DNA of 64,000 bases from Streptococcus suis (lineage in GTDB: Bacteria; Bacillota; Bacilli; Lactobacillales; Streptococcaceae), in NCBI RefSeq assembly GCF_019794555.1, contig NZ_JAIMEP010000005.1:62001-126000 (forward strand). The letters run 5' to 3'. The position numbers were made by a program, and so were the translations under genes. Shown here in pieces: positions 43,914 through 53,634 of the stretch (its first letter is position 1; each line of letters starts with the position of its first letter). The notes beneath the pieces are model-generated. The model was given only the letters and a program-made list of their open reading frames with translations, was not told where the DNA came from and made no database searches.

Positions 43914-43952
43914 CCACAAGATATTGATTTTTAAAATTCAAAGTGCTAGACT
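43914..43952 (+). promoter_or_regulatory. nrdD promoter with second NrdR-like box
   Basis: TTGATT (43924-43929), 17 bases and TAGACT (43947-43952) form the promoter. A weaker box CCACAAGATATTGATT (43914-43929) covers the -35 and lies 41 bp, four helical turns, from box 1, which suits cooperative NrdR repression. Confidence 0.55.
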
Positions 43953-43983
43953 ATAAGGAGTGAAATATTTGGAGGTTTGTCAG

Positions 43984-46155
43984 ATGAGAGTACAAGAAAA
44001 TGTCTTGCCAAGCATAGAATTATTGGTTTTAAAGCGTGATGGACGGACAGTATCCTTTGAGCAGGATAAGATTTTTTCGGCTCTTCGGCGGGCAAACCAA
44101 GAATTAGAACATCCTGTTTCAGAAGCAGGTTTGAAAATAGTATTAGAAGCTGTTTTGACTGAAATTGGTCGCCGATTTGAGAAAGATGTTCAAATTTACG
44201 AAATTCAAACGGTCGTTGAGCAAGAATTGTTAAAAGCTCATTTGTATGATTTGGCGGAGCTTTATATTCAATATCGAACACGTCGTGATTTTCGCCGTCA
44301 TCAGGCTACCGATATCAATTTTGAGATCCATAAATTATTGAGCAAGGATCAAACCGTTGTGAATGAAAATGCTAATAAAGACGCGGATGTGTTCAATACC
44401 CAACGTGACCTGACAGCAGGAATTGTCGGCAAGTCAATCGGTCTCAAATTATTGCCAGCTCATGTGGCCAACGCCCATCAAAAAGGCGACATCCACTACC
44501 ACGACTTGGATTACAGCCCATATACACCAATGACCAACTGTTGTTTGATTGATTTCAAAGGAATGTTGGCACAAGGCTTCAAGATAGGAAATGCGGATGT
44601 AGAAAGTCCGAAGTCTATCCAAACAGCTACGGCTCAGATTTCACAAATCATTGCTAATGTGGCCTCAAGTCAATATGGTGGTTGCTCAGCTGACCGTATT
44701 GATGAAGTTTTGGCGCCCTATGCGGAACTCAATTACCAAAAGCATTTGAAAGACGCCAAGGATTGGGTCTTGCCAGACAAGCAAGAAGAATATGCGCGTG
44801 CAAAAACGCAAAAAGACATCTATGACGCTATGCAGTCTTTGGAGTATGAAATCAACACCCTTTTTACTTCCAATGGACAAACACCCTTTACCTCACTCGG
44901 TTTTGGGTTAGGGACATCATGGTTTGAGCGAGAAATTCAAAAAGCGATTTTGAACATTCGTATCAAGGGTCTAGGGCGCGAAGGTCGGACAGCCATCTTT
45001 CCTAAGTTGATTTTCACCGTTAAGCGTGGATTGAACTTGGAGCCAGATTCTCCAAACTATGACATCAAGCAATTGGCGATTGAATGTGCAACAAAGCGTA
45101 TGTATCCAGATATGCTTTCTTATGATAAAATTGTTGAGTTGACAGGTTCCTTCAAGGTACCAATGGGCTGTCGTTCTTTCCTTCAAGGTTGGAAGGATGA
45201 AAATGGCCAAGATGTGACATCTGGTCGTATGAACCTCGGTGTCGTAACCGTCAATTTGCCACGAATTGCCATGGAGTCTGCAGGAGATAAGGATAAGTTC
45301 TGGGAAATCTTTGCAGAACGCATGGCTATTGCCAAGGATGCTCTGGTCTATCGTGTGGAACGAGTGAAAGAGGCAACTCCAGCCAATGCTCCAATTCTCT
45401 ATCAATATGGGGCATTCGGCAAACGCTTGGCTAAGACAGATGCAGTAGATGAAGTCTTTAAAAATCGTCGAGCAACCGTATCTTTGGGGTACATTGGTTT
45501 GTATGAAGTCGCAACAGTATTTTACGGTGGCGAATGGGAGACCAACCCAGAGGCAAAAGAATTCACGGTAGATATTATCAAGAAAATGAAAGCCTTGGTT
45601 GAAGATTGGTCGGATGAATATGGTTATCATTTTTCAGTTTATTCGACACCATCTGAAAGCCTGACAGACCGCTTCTGCCGTATGGATACAGAGAAATTTG
45701 GCATCGTTAAGGACATTACGGATAAAGAGTATTACACTAATAGTTTCCACTATGATGTACGCAAAAATCCAACACCGTTTGAAAAACTGGATTTTGAGAA
45801 AATTTATCCTGCTGTAGGTGCTAGTGGTGGATTTATCCATTACTGTGAATACCCTGTACTGCAACAAAATCCAAAGGCTTTGGAAGCTGTTTGGGACTAT
45901 GCCTATGACCGTGTTGGTTACTTGGGAACCAATACTCCGATTGACCATTGTTACGCCTGCGATTTTGAAGGTGATTTTGAGCCAACAGAGCGTGGTTTCA
46001 AGTGTCCAAATTGCGGAAATAGCGATCCTAAGTCGGTGGATGTTGTTAAACGAACTTGTGGATATCTAGGCAATCCGCAAGCCCGTCCGATGGTAAAAGG
46101 CCGTCACAAGGAAATTTCAGCGCGTGTGAAACACATGAACGGGTCAAGTTTGTAA
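43984..46155 (+). CDS. nrdD: Anaerobic (class III) ribonucleoside-triphosphate reductase
   Basis: 723 residues. An N-terminal ATP-cone (KRDGRTVSFEQDKIFSALRRANQE) senses nucleotide pools; the catalytic domain includes QYGGCSADRID; the C-terminus has a zinc site (CYACDFEGDF...CPNCGNS) and the glycyl radical loop in RTCGYLG. It reduces NTPs to dNTPs without oxygen and is activated by NrdG. ATG at 43984, with TTGGAGG upstream, is preferred to GTG at 43960. Confidence 0.97.
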   Translation: MRVQENVLPSIELLVLKRDGRTVSFEQDKIFSALRRANQELEHPVSEAGLKIVLEAVLTEIGRRFEKDVQIYEIQTVVEQELLKAHLYDLAELYIQYRTRRDFRRHQATDINFEIHKLLSKDQTVVNENANKDADVFNTQRDLTAGIVGKSIGLKLLPAHVANAHQKGDIHYHDLDYSPYTPMTNCCLIDFKGMLAQGFKIGNADVESPKSIQTATAQISQIIANVASSQYGGCSADRIDEVLAPYAELNYQKHLKDAKDWVLPDKQEEYARAKTQKDIYDAMQSLEYEINTLFTSNGQTPFTSLGFGLGTSWFEREIQKAILNIRIKGLGREGRTAIFPKLIFTVKRGLNLEPDSPNYDIKQLAIECATKRMYPDMLSYDKIVELTGSFKVPMGCRSFLQGWKDENGQDVTSGRMNLGVVTVNLPRIAMESAGDKDKFWEIFAERMAIAKDALVYRVERVKEATPANAPILYQYGAFGKRLAKTDAVDEVFKNRRATVSLGYIGLYEVATVFYGGEWETNPEAKEFTVDIIKKMKALVEDWSDEYGYHFSVYSTPSESLTDRFCRMDTEKFGIVKDITDKEYYTNSFHYDVRKNPTPFEKLDFEKIYPAVGASGGFIHYCEYPVLQQNPKALEAVWDYAYDRVGYLGTNTPIDHCYACDFEGDFEPTERGFKCPNCGNSDPKSVDVVKRTCGYLGNPQARPMVKGRHKEISARVKHMNGSSL

Positions 46156-46176
46156 ATCATAAATAAACAAGATAGG

Positions 46177-46212
46177 ACTTCCACAGTTCCAGGTAGCTGT
46201 GGAAGTTTGTTA
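46177..46212 (+). terminator. Terminator or attenuator after nrdD
   Basis: ACTTCCACAG (46177-46186) pairs with CTGTGGAAGT (46197-46206), followed by TTGTT. Genes needed with nrdD lie downstream, so it may be only partly effective. Confidence 0.65.
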
Positions 46213-46253
46213 TAAATGAACACAGGTTCGAAAATGAAAATGGGGTGAAAAGA

Positions 46254-46388
46254 ATGGGAAAATATCAACTAGACGATAAGGGCAAGGCGCTTGTTGAGCG
46301 CTATCATGAGAAAAATTCTAACGTGAAGCAGGACAAGAAGTCTCGCGTACAAGAATTGTTAAAGCAAGCTAGAAATAAGAAGAAATAG
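46254..46388 (+). CDS. Small basic protein in the nrdD-nrdG cluster
   Basis: 44 residues, highly charged (begins MGKYQLDDKGKALVERYHEK, ends in a Lys-rich tail). GGGGTGAAAAG precedes ATG and the stop is 2 bases before the next start. A similar small protein lies after nrdD in pneumococcus, which argues that it is real. The function is unknown. Confidence 0.8.
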   Translation: MGKYQLDDKGKALVERYHEKNSNVKQDKKSRVQELLKQARNKKK

Positions 46389-46390
46389 TC

Positions 46391-47728
46391 ATGGATTTTA
46401 AAGACATCAGCATACTTCATACCAATGACATGCATTCCTATATGGAGAATTTTCCAAAGAAGGCGCAACTAATTACGGACATTCGAGCGAGCAATGAGAA
46501 AAGAGGGATTCCAACCTTTGTTTTTGACAGCGGCGACCTCTTCTCTGGAAATATTTTCTTCAATATGTACCGAGGTGTGAAGGAAATCGAATTAATGAAT
46601 CAAATTGGTTGTCAGGCGATGACCTTGGGCAATCATGAATTTGACCACGGAGATGAGTTGCTTAGTCGTTTGAATGACTATGCCAAATTCCCCATTGTTT
46701 CAACCAATATTACCTATCGCAATCCGCATGAGGCTGAGGAATTGGTTCCTATTGAAGATAAGTTGATTTTTGATATAGCCGGTCAGCCTCTCCACGTTCT
46801 TGGTTTAACGACCCTAGAGACAGAAGAAGTCGCCTCTCCATCGGAAAAAGTGGTGTTTGAAGACCACAAACAGGCCTTGAAACGTGTATTAACTGAGATA
46901 GAGGAAGATGCACATATTGTTTTGCTTAGCCACTTGGGTTATGAAGAAGACCTCCGACTTGCGAGGGAATTTCCTCAGTTGAATCTTATTTTCGGGGGTC
47001 ATACCCATACGATTCTATCAGCACCGAGTCGGGTTGGAAATGTCAGTATTTTTCAAGCTGGTCAGTATGGGCGTTTTCTTGGCAATCTACTACTTAGATG
47101 CTATGCGGATGGTAGTCACAAGGTCTTGTCCTATGACTTGGTGGAGATTGATAAACAAAAAAACGAAGACGAAGAGATTCGAAGAGTGATTGATCAGATG
47201 CAAGCTGAACGCAATGCACGCTTTGCACACCCCATTGCTCAGCTCCCAGCTCCCTTAGATGGAGAAAGGGACAGTATCCGTAACGGTCGATCAACTTTAG
47301 CCCCACTTATTACGCAAGCCCTATTTGAACAGGCGGTTTCTTTCGGCTATCAGCCAGACGGGGCAGTTATCAACGGTTTTGGTATCCGAACATCCCTAAG
47401 TGCAGGCCCTGTTTACTATAGTGATGTCGTCAAGGTCTTGCCCTTTTCGAAGCGCGTGCTCCTAGTCAGCATACGGGGGGAAGACTTGATTTCTAGTCTC
47501 ACGACAGGCCTTCATCCGCAAGTACATGGAATTCAACGTCGAGGAAATCGCTTCTGTATCAATGGCAGAGCGGTTGAGCCAGCCAAGAACTATCGGATTG
47601 TGACCAACTCTTTTGTTTGGTCGGGTAAGGATAACTACGATGAATTTCATAAAGCTACTATCATTCGTGACTTAGGACTAGATGTGGATATTCTAAGCAA
47701 TTTCTTAGAAGAAAAATTTGGAAATTAA
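46391..47728 (+). CDS. Cytoplasmic 5'-nucleotidase-type metallophosphatase (YunD-like)
   Basis: 445 residues without signal peptide. The UshA/YunD metallophosphatase domain has D13 and H15 (TNDMHSY), DSGDLFSGN, GNHEFDHG, HLGYEED and GGHTHTIL; the C-terminal nucleotide-binding domain contains INGFGIRTSL and NSFVWSGKDNYDEF. It probably hydrolyses nucleotides or nucleotide-like phosphoesters in the cytosol. Its position between nrdD and nrdG suggests a role in nucleotide pool balance. Confidence 0.88.
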   Translation: MDFKDISILHTNDMHSYMENFPKKAQLITDIRASNEKRGIPTFVFDSGDLFSGNIFFNMYRGVKEIELMNQIGCQAMTLGNHEFDHGDELLSRLNDYAKFPIVSTNITYRNPHEAEELVPIEDKLIFDIAGQPLHVLGLTTLETEEVASPSEKVVFEDHKQALKRVLTEIEEDAHIVLLSHLGYEEDLRLAREFPQLNLIFGGHTHTILSAPSRVGNVSIFQAGQYGRFLGNLLLRCYADGSHKVLSYDLVEIDKQKNEDEEIRRVIDQMQAERNARFAHPIAQLPAPLDGERDSIRNGRSTLAPLITQALFEQAVSFGYQPDGAVINGFGIRTSLSAGPVYYSDVVKVLPFSKRVLLVSIRGEDLISSLTTGLHPQVHGIQRRGNRFCINGRAVEPAKNYRIVTNSFVWSGKDNYDEFHKATIIRDLGLDVDILSNFLEEKFGN

Positions 47729-47740
47729 GAGGAAATTTTC

Positions 47741-48706
47741 ATGAAAAAGATTGGAATTGTTGGCCTGGGTGGTATTTTTCAAAAAGCCTATCTGCCATAT
47801 TTGCGAACGCTATCGGGAATTGAGTGGCATCTATTTACCCGCAACCAATCAGTTCTAACAAAGATCGCGACTAGTTTGCCTCACAGCCAAACCTACACCA
47901 CGGTTCAAGAGTTGGCTAACCTTGACTTAGACGGGGTCATGATCCATGTAGCCACAAAAGCCCATATGGAAATAGCAGAGCTGTTCTTGGAAAAAGGCAT
48001 CCCAGTCTATATGGACAAGCCATTGACTGAGGATGTTTACCACACAGCAACCCTTTATCAATTAGCCCAATCCAAGGGTGTTTTTCTGATGGCAGGTTTT
48101 AACCGTCGCTTCGCACCCACCATTCAAAATCTAAAAAGTAAGCCCAATAAGCGAAGAATTATTGTAGAGAAGAATGAAGTCAATGACGTGGGAAGTCGAA
48201 CGTTCAAACTATTTGACCTTTTTATTCATCCCTTGGATACAGCCCTTTATTTGCTGGATGACCAGCCACTTTCGGCTACGTATAGTTATCATCTTGAAAA
48301 TGGGCAGCTTAGTCAGGTTTTGGTTACCTTACACAGCAAGCAAACTTCAGTACTTGCCTCAATGAATCTTCAAGCAGGTAGCCGTAGAGAGATCATGGAA
48401 GTACAGACGCCTCAGGCCACTTATCAGGTAAAAAACTTAGAAGAATTGCGCATGTATACGGCCGGCCAGGAAATACTAGAAAGTTTTGGATCTTGGGATA
48501 GCACCTTGTATAAACGAGGGTTTGAAAGCATGGTGGATGCCTTTTTAGATGCCTTGGTTACCAAGCAAAATCCAGTCAACCCTACATCCAGTTTGTTGAG
48601 CCACTGGATTTGCCATCAAATCGCACATGCTGAGCACCAGACAGGAGAATTACATGTCAATATCCCAACCGAAATTAACCTTGAGACGTCCGACACTGTC
48701 GGATAA
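47741..48706 (+). CDS. Gfo/Idh/MocA-family oxidoreductase
   Basis: 321 residues. The N-terminal Rossmann motif is GIVGLGGIFQKAYLP and the conserved EKP-type motif appears as VYMDKPL. The C-terminal domain has the GFNRRFAPTI and LFIHPLDTALYLL segments with the active-site histidine. The substrate is unknown (a sugar or amino-sugar derivative in most relatives). It follows the nucleotidase by 12 bases and overlaps the next gene by 53 bases. Confidence 0.87.
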   Translation: MKKIGIVGLGGIFQKAYLPYLRTLSGIEWHLFTRNQSVLTKIATSLPHSQTYTTVQELANLDLDGVMIHVATKAHMEIAELFLEKGIPVYMDKPLTEDVYHTATLYQLAQSKGVFLMAGFNRRFAPTIQNLKSKPNKRRIIVEKNEVNDVGSRTFKLFDLFIHPLDTALYLLDDQPLSATYSYHLENGQLSQVLVTLHSKQTSVLASMNLQAGSRREIMEVQTPQATYQVKNLEELRMYTAGQEILESFGSWDSTLYKRGFESMVDAFLDALVTKQNPVNPTSSLLSHWICHQIAHAEHQTGELHVNIPTEINLETSDTVG

Positions 48707-49172
48707 AACCACGATTTTAGAAATGATTGCCGAGTTTAAGCAGGCAGAAAGTGCCATGGATGGTGGCTTCTACCAGATGGGTGAAGAGTATGAAAATTGG
48801 TTAGAGAAATTACAACTAGCTGAGGCTGGCCTGGCCTTGCCAGAGGGCTTTGTCCCTTATATTCAGTATGTTTCATTTGATGAAACGGGCCAAGCTGTCG
48901 GTTTTCTCAATCTACGCCTGCGACTCAATGACTTCCTGCTCAACAAGGGAGGCCATATTGGTTATTCTATCCGCCCTAGCCAACGGGGGAAAGGATTTGC
49001 TAAGAAGCAACTACATCAAGGCCTTCAGGAAGCTATTTCCAAAAACATTTCCCGAATTCTAGTGACCTGCTCACAAGAAAACGAAGCCAGTCGCAGAACG
49101 ATTCTAGCCTGCGGTGGAGTCCTAGAGGATGTTCGCGAAGGGACAGAACGCTATTGGATTGAGGGAAAGTAA
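48654..49172 (+). CDS. GNAT-family acetyltransferase
   Basis: 172 residues. The acetyl-CoA loop is SIRPSQRGKGFAKKQLHQ in the middle, with ILACGGVLE near the end. ATG at 48654 has AGGAG 7 bases upstream and lies inside the oxidoreductase gene. A GNAT gene is also found before nrdG in pneumococcus. The substrate is unknown. Confidence 0.87.
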   Translation: MSISQPKLTLRRPTLSDKTTILEMIAEFKQAESAMDGGFYQMGEEYENWLEKLQLAEAGLALPEGFVPYIQYVSFDETGQAVGFLNLRLRLNDFLLNKGGHIGYSIRPSQRGKGFAKKQLHQGLQEAISKNISRILVTCSQENEASRRTILACGGVLEDVREGTERYWIEGK

Positions 49173-49328
49173 GAAAGGAAAGTCACGGAAGCAAAATTGG
49201 AAAGGAATAAAAGTCGGTTCGGGCACCATGGCTCGAGCTGACGGCAGCAACCGTATGGGGAATACCATCAGACATTCGTTTATCCTACAGAGGGTGGATT
49301 TCCTTTACACTTGCTCAAGGTATCAGAT
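49173..49328 (+). other. Gap between the GNAT gene and nrdG
   Basis: No convincing gene. In the nrdG frame, codons just upstream of the nrdG start read like protein (TFVYPTEGGFPLHLLKV) back to a stop near 49240, which might be the tail of a decayed gene. Confidence 0.4.
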
Positions 49329-49886
49329 ATGAACAATCCCAAACCACAAGAATGGAAAAGTGAGGAACTCAGTCAAGGACGCATTATCGACTATAAGGCT
49401 TTTAACTTTGTGGATGGTGAAGGTGTGCGCTGTTCCCTATACGTCAGCGGATGCATGTTCCATTGCGAAGGCTGCTACAATGTTGCAACTTGGTCTTTTA
49501 AGGCAGGCATTCCCTACACCCAAGAACTCGAAGACCGTATTATAGATGACTTATCTCAGCCCTACGTACAGGGATTGACCCTTCTCGGAGGAGAACCCTT
49601 TCTCAATACCGGGACGGTCTTACCCTTGGTCAAGCGCATTCGAAAAGAATTACCCGAAAAGGATATCTGGTCTTGGACAGGCTACACATGGGAAGAATTG
49701 ATGCTGGAAACTCCAGACAAGTTGGAGTTGCTCTCGTATTTGGATATCCTAGTAGATGGCCGTTATGATCGAACCAAACGCAATCTTATGCTGCAGTTTC
49801 GCGGGTCATCCAACCAACGGATTATTGATGTCCAACAGTCCCTAAAAAAAGATAAAGTAGTACTATGGAAAGGGTTAAGAAACTGA
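49329..49886 (+). CDS. nrdG: Anaerobic ribonucleotide reductase activating protein
   Basis: 185 residues of the radical SAM superfamily. The iron-sulfur motif is C42-MFH-C46-EG-C49, followed by GGEPFLN. It generates the glycyl radical on NrdD using S-adenosylmethionine. ATG at 49329 gives the usual N-terminus; the frame extends to TTG at 49311 without a ribosome site. Confidence 0.95.
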   Translation: MNNPKPQEWKSEELSQGRIIDYKAFNFVDGEGVRCSLYVSGCMFHCEGCYNVATWSFKAGIPYTQELEDRIIDDLSQPYVQGLTLLGGEPFLNTGTVLPLVKRIRKELPEKDIWSWTGYTWEELMLETPDKLELLSYLDILVDGRYDRTKRNLMLQFRGSSNQRIIDVQQSLKKDKVVLWKGLRN

Positions 49887-50119
49887 TGCTGGTTTATTCG
49901 AATACAAACTAGTAGTAGACTTTAGTCAAAAAAGTCTTGGAGTAGTATAAAAACACTAGAAGAGAGAATCCTCGAAATTTCAATTTTGAAGTACGGTACA
50001 AAATAGGAGCGGGAAAGAATTCGACCAAGTCAAAAAGAGTTCGTCAACAAGTCTTTATTTCATTGTTGGCTGATACAGAACTTTCAAAAAATTTTATTCA
50101 AAATAAAAAGCAAAACTTC
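49887..50119 (+). other. Intergenic region before the S10 promoter
   Basis: No gene or strong terminator is evident; a weak hairpin (GACTTT/AAAGTC, about 49919-49938) is the only structure noted. Confidence 0.5.
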
Positions 50120-50148
50120 TTGCATTGTTTCCGATAATTTGGTAAACT
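50120..50148 (+). promoter_or_regulatory. Promoter of the S10 ribosomal operon
   Basis: TTGCAT, 17 bases and TAAACT. The start point is expected near 50155. Confidence 0.75.
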
Positions 50149-50154
50149 ATTCTA

Positions 50155-50286
50155 GTGCCGTAAAAATTTACGGCTATAGCTTTGATGCAAGAGGTTGCGA
50201 CACGCTCGGTTGCATTGCCACGCAACACGTGTTGGTTTTCTTGTGGAGCTAGCCTATTATTCTAAATAGACGAAAAGGAGAAAAAG
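50155..50286 (+). promoter_or_regulatory. Structured leader of the S10 operon
   Basis: The leader opens with a hairpin GCCGTAAA/TTTACGGC and then holds a longer structure: GTTGC/GCAAC arms around 50213-50228 inside AGCT...CAAGA against TCTTG...AGCT. It may be a ribosomal-protein-binding leader (L4 is the known regulator of S10 operons in other bacteria); the ligand here is inference. Confidence 0.5.
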
Positions 50287-50595
50287 ATGGCAAACAAAAA
50301 AATCCGCATCCGCTTGAAAGCGTACGAACACCGTACACTTGATACAGCAGCTGCAAAAATCGTTGAAACTGCAACACGTACAGGTGCTCAAGTAGCAGGT
50401 CCAGTTCCGCTTCCAACAGAACGTAGCCTCTACACAATCATCCGTGCGACTCACAAGTATAAAGACTCTCGTGAGCAGTTCGAAATGCGTACACACAAAC
50501 GTTTGGTAGACATCATTAACCCAACTCAAAAAACAGTTGATGCGTTGATGAAATTGGATCTTCCAAGTGGTGTGAACGTAGAAATTAAATTGTAA
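50287..50595 (+). CDS. rpsJ: 30S ribosomal protein S10
   Basis: 102 residues; [25 protein letters not shown] and the loop [35 protein letters not shown] are the S10 signature. It is part of the 30S head and also the NusE antitermination factor. First gene of the operon; its stop codon touches the left arm of the first structured spacer. Confidence 0.98.
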   Translation: MANKKIRIRLKAYEHRTLDTAAAKIVETATRTGAQVAGPVPLPTERSLYTIIRATHKYKDSREQFEMRTHKRLVDIINPTQKTVDALMKLDLPSGVNVEIKL

Positions 50596-50744
50596 TCAAG
50601 TCGCGAGGCGAAAAAGCAAGTGTTCATTTAGTAATTGAACACGGGCTGAACTCCGTGTGAAAAAGATAAAATCACCTAGACTCGTCGAGTCGTCGTCAGA
50701 TTTTCCTATTTTCACTTTGAGTTTGCTGCCCTTTGTATCTTGAT
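50595..50744 (+). repeat. Structured spacer element, copy A (rpsJ-rplC)
   Basis: A long interrupted hairpin. From outside in: ATCAAG/CTTGAT (50595, 50739), GGGC/GCCC (50643, 50728), AACTC/GAGTT, GTGAAAA/TTTTCAC, internal loop AGAT against CCTA, AAAATC/GATTTT, internal loop ACCTA against GTCGTCA, apical stem GACTC/GAGTC (50679-50691). Copies B (57230-57313, inverted) and C (58022-58150) share loop motifs while stems differ. A separate perfect hairpin, GTTAAAAA/TTTTTAAC, follows at 50765-50781. Confidence 0.75.
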
Positions 50745-50809
50745 TTGAGCATGAAAAACGCTCGTTAAAAACTTTTTAACTATAAAATAAGAAAAGGAAT
50801 ATTTTTCTC

Positions 50810-51436
50810 ATGACAAAAGGAATCTTAGGGAAAAAAGTGGGAATGACTCAAATCTTCACTGAATCTGGTGAATTTATCCCTGTTACTGTCATCGAAGCAA
50901 CTCCAAACGTTGTTCTTCAAGTGAAAACAGTTGAAACTGACGGTTATGCGGCAGTTCAAGTTGGTTTTGATGACAAACGTGAAGTATTGAGCAACAAACC
51001 TGCCAAAGGCCATGTAGCTAAAGCTAACACAGCTCCTAAGCGCTTCATTCGTGAATTCAAAAACATTGAAGGCTTGGAAGTTGGACAAGAAATTACAGTT
51101 GAAACTTTCGCAGCTGGTGATGTTGTTGATGTAACTGGTACATCTAAAGGTAAAGGTTTCCAAGGTGTTATCAAACGCCATGGTCAATCACGTGGTCCTA
51201 TGGCTCACGGTTCTCGTTACCACCGTCGTCCAGGTTCTATGGGTCCTGTTGCACCTAACCGTGTATTTAAAGGTAAAAACCTTGCAGGTCGCATGGGTGG
51301 TAACCGTGTAACAATCCAAAACCTTGAAGTTGTACAAGTTGTTCCAGAAAAGAACGTTATCCTTATCAAAGGTAACGTACCAGGTGCTAAGAAATCTCTT
51401 ATCACTATCAAATCAGCAGTTAAAGCTGGTAAATAA
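50810..51436 (+). CDS. rplC: 50S ribosomal protein L3
   Basis: 208 residues, beginning [15 protein letters not shown] and with the peptidyl-transferase-centre loop [31 protein letters not shown]. One of the first proteins to bind 23S rRNA. It is separated from rpsJ by a 214-base spacer, unusual for this operon, and followed closely by rplD. Confidence 0.98.
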
Positions 51437-51460
51437 TAAGGAAAGGGGAAATCAGTCGAA

Positions 51461-52084
51461 ATGGCAAACGTATCATTATTTGACCAAACTGGTAAACAAG
51501 CTGGTGAAGTAGTTCTTAACGATGCAATCTTTGGTATCGAGCCAAACCAAGCAGTTGTATTTGATGTGATCATCAGCCAACGTGCTAGCCTTCGTCAAGG
51601 TACTCACGCAGTTAAAAACCGCTCAGCAGTTTCAGGTGGCGGACGCAAACCATGGCGTCAAAAAGGAACTGGACGTGCTCGTCAAGGTTCTATTCGTTCA
51701 CCACAATGGCGTGGCGGTGGCGTAGTCTTCGGACCAACTCCACGTTCATATGCGTACAAACTTCCACAAAAAGTTCGTCGCTTGGCACTTAAATCTGTTT
51801 ACTCACAGAAAGTTGCTGAAAACAAATTTGTAGCTGTTAACTCACTTGAATTCACAGCTCCAAAAACTGCTGAATTTGCAAAAGTGCTTGCAGCATTGAG
51901 CATTGATTCTAAAGTCCTTGTTATTCTTGAAGAAGGCAACGAATTCGCAGCTCTTTCTGCTCGTAACATCCCAGGAGTGAAAGTTGCAACTGCAACTACT
52001 GCAAGCGTACTTGACATCGCAAATGCAGACAAACTTCTTGTAACTCAAGCAGCTATCTCTAAAATTGAGGAGGTTCTTGCATAA
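51461..52084 (+). CDS. rplD: 50S ribosomal protein L4
   Basis: 207 residues. The exit-tunnel loop [34 protein letters not shown] is present. L4 also represses S10-operon expression in other bacteria. It overlaps rplW by one base (TAATG). Confidence 0.98.
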   Translation: MANVSLFDQTGKQAGEVVLNDAIFGIEPNQAVVFDVIISQRASLRQGTHAVKNRSAVSGGGRKPWRQKGTGRARQGSIRSPQWRGGGVVFGPTPRSYAYKLPQKVRRLALKSVYSQKVAENKFVAVNSLEFTAPKTAEFAKVLAALSIDSKVLVILEEGNEFAALSARNIPGVKVATATTASVLDIANADKLLVTQAAISKIEEVLA

Positions 52085-52383
52085 TGAATTTGTATGATGT
52101 TATCAAAAAACCTGTCATCACAGAAAGCTCAATGGGCCAACTCGAAGCAGGCAAGTATGTATTTGAAGTTGACACTCGTGCACACAAACTCTTAATCAAA
52201 CAAGCTGTTGAAGCTGCATTTGAAGGTGTTAAAGTTGCAAATGTTAACACAATCAACGTGAAACCTAAAACAAAACGCGTAGGTCGTTATGTAGGTCGCA
52301 CAAACAAAGTGAAAAAAGCAATCATCACATTGGCTGCTGATTCAAAAGCGATCGAATTGTTCGCTACAGCTGACGCTGAATAA
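52084..52383 (+). CDS. rplW: 50S ribosomal protein L23
   Basis: 99 residues, beginning [17 protein letters not shown]; the segment [41 protein letters not shown] is typical. It lies at the tunnel exit and docks trigger factor and SRP. Confidence 0.98.
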   Translation: MNLYDVIKKPVITESSMGQLEAGKYVFEVDTRAHKLLIKQAVEAAFEGVKVANVNTINVKPKTKRVGRYVGRTNKVKKAIITLAADSKAIELFATADAE

Positions 52384-52400
52384 TCAAAGGAGGAATTAAC

Positions 52401-53234
52401 GTGGGTATTAAAGTTTATAAACCAACGACAAATGGCCGTCGTAACATGACTTCTTTGGACTTCGCTGAAATCACAACAAGCACTCCAGAAAAAAGCTTGC
52501 TTGTTGCATTGAAAAACAAAGCTGGTCGTAACAACAATGGTCGCATCACTGTTCGTCACCAAGGTGGCGGTCACAAACGTTTCTACCGTTTGGTAGACTT
52601 CAAACGTAACAAAGATGGCGTTGAAGCAGTTGTTAAAACAATTGAATACGATCCAAACCGTTCAGCAAACATTGCTCTTGTACACTACACAGACGGTGTG
52701 AAAGCATATATCATCGCTCCTAAAGGTCTTGAAGTTGGTCAACGCATCGTTTCAGGTCCAGAAGCGGATATCAAAGTTGGTAATGCACTTCCACTTGCAA
52801 ACATCCCAGTCGGTACTGTTGTTCACAACATCGAGTTGAAACCAGGTCGCGGTGGTGAGTTGGTTCGTGCTGCTGGTGCATCTGCACAGGTTCTTGGTCA
52901 AGAAGGTAAATACGTTCTTGTTCGCCTTCAATCAGGTGAAGTTCGTATGATCCTTGGTACTTGCCGTGCTACTGTTGGTACTGTAGGTAACGAACAACAT
53001 GGCCTAGTAAACCTTGGTAAAGCAGGTCGTAGCCGTTGGAAAGGTATCCGTCCAACAGTTCGCGGTTCTGTAATGAACCCTAACGATCACCCACACGGTG
53101 GTGGTGAAGGTAAAGCACCAGTTGGTCGTAAAGCACCATCTACTCCATGGGGTAAACCAGCTCTTGGTTTGAAAACTCGTAACAAGAAAGCTAAATCAGA
53201 CAAACTTATTGTTCGTCGTCGCAACCAAAAGTAA
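52401..53234 (+). CDS. rplB: 50S ribosomal protein L2
   Basis: 277 residues from a GTG start with AGGAG upstream. Landmarks are [18 protein letters not shown] and the C-terminal [37 protein letters not shown] with the histidine important for peptidyl transfer. Confidence 0.98.
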   Translation: MGIKVYKPTTNGRRNMTSLDFAEITTSTPEKSLLVALKNKAGRNNNGRITVRHQGGGHKRFYRLVDFKRNKDGVEAVVKTIEYDPNRSANIALVHYTDGVKAYIIAPKGLEVGQRIVSGPEADIKVGNALPLANIPVGTVVHNIELKPGRGGELVRAAGASAQVLGQEGKYVLVRLQSGEVRMILGTCRATVGTVGNEQHGLVNLGKAGRSRWKGIRPTVRGSVMNPNDHPHGGGEGKAPVGRKAPSTPWGKPALGLKTRNKKAKSDKLIVRRRNQK

Positions 53235-53280
53235 TTTATACTTAGTTGTTTAGCATGCTATATCATCCGCCAACTCGGTA

Positions 53281-53295
53281 GCCCGCATTGCGGGC
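53281..53295 (+). other. Hairpin in the rplB-rpsS spacer
   Basis: GCCCGC and GCGGGC form a perfect 6-bp GC stem with a 3-base loop and no T run, within a 101-base spacer (53235-53335). Confidence 0.6.
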
Positions 53296-53335
53296 AAGCC
53301 GCTGTGGTACATATTTTAAAGGAGAAAACACTAAA

Positions 53336-53617
53336 ATGGGACGTAGTCTTAAAAAAGGACCTTTCGTCGATGAGCATTTGATGAAAAAAGTTGAAGCTCA
53401 AGCAAATGACGAAAAGAAAAAAGTAATTAAAACTTGGTCACGTCGTTCAACGATTTTCCCAAGTTTCATTGGTTATACAATTGCAGTTTACGATGGTCGT
53501 AAACACGTACCTGTATACATTCAAGAAGACATGGTAGGTCACAAACTTGGTGAATTCGCACCAACTCGTACTTACAAAGGTCATGCTGCTGACGACAAGA
53601 AAACTCGTCGTAAATAA
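53336..53617 (+). CDS. rpsS: 30S ribosomal protein S19
   Basis: 93 residues, [20 protein letters not shown] to the [21 protein letters not shown] tail. ATG at 53336 is preceded by AAAGGAG; the frame extends upstream into the spacer but those codons are not family sequence. Confidence 0.97.
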
Positions 53618-53634
53618 TTTAGGAGGAAAACACA

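Noticed and set aside
49129..49332. 67-codon open frame overlapping the GNAT gene and nrdG
   Set aside because: Out of frame with protein-like sequence, no ribosome site and low-quality composition.
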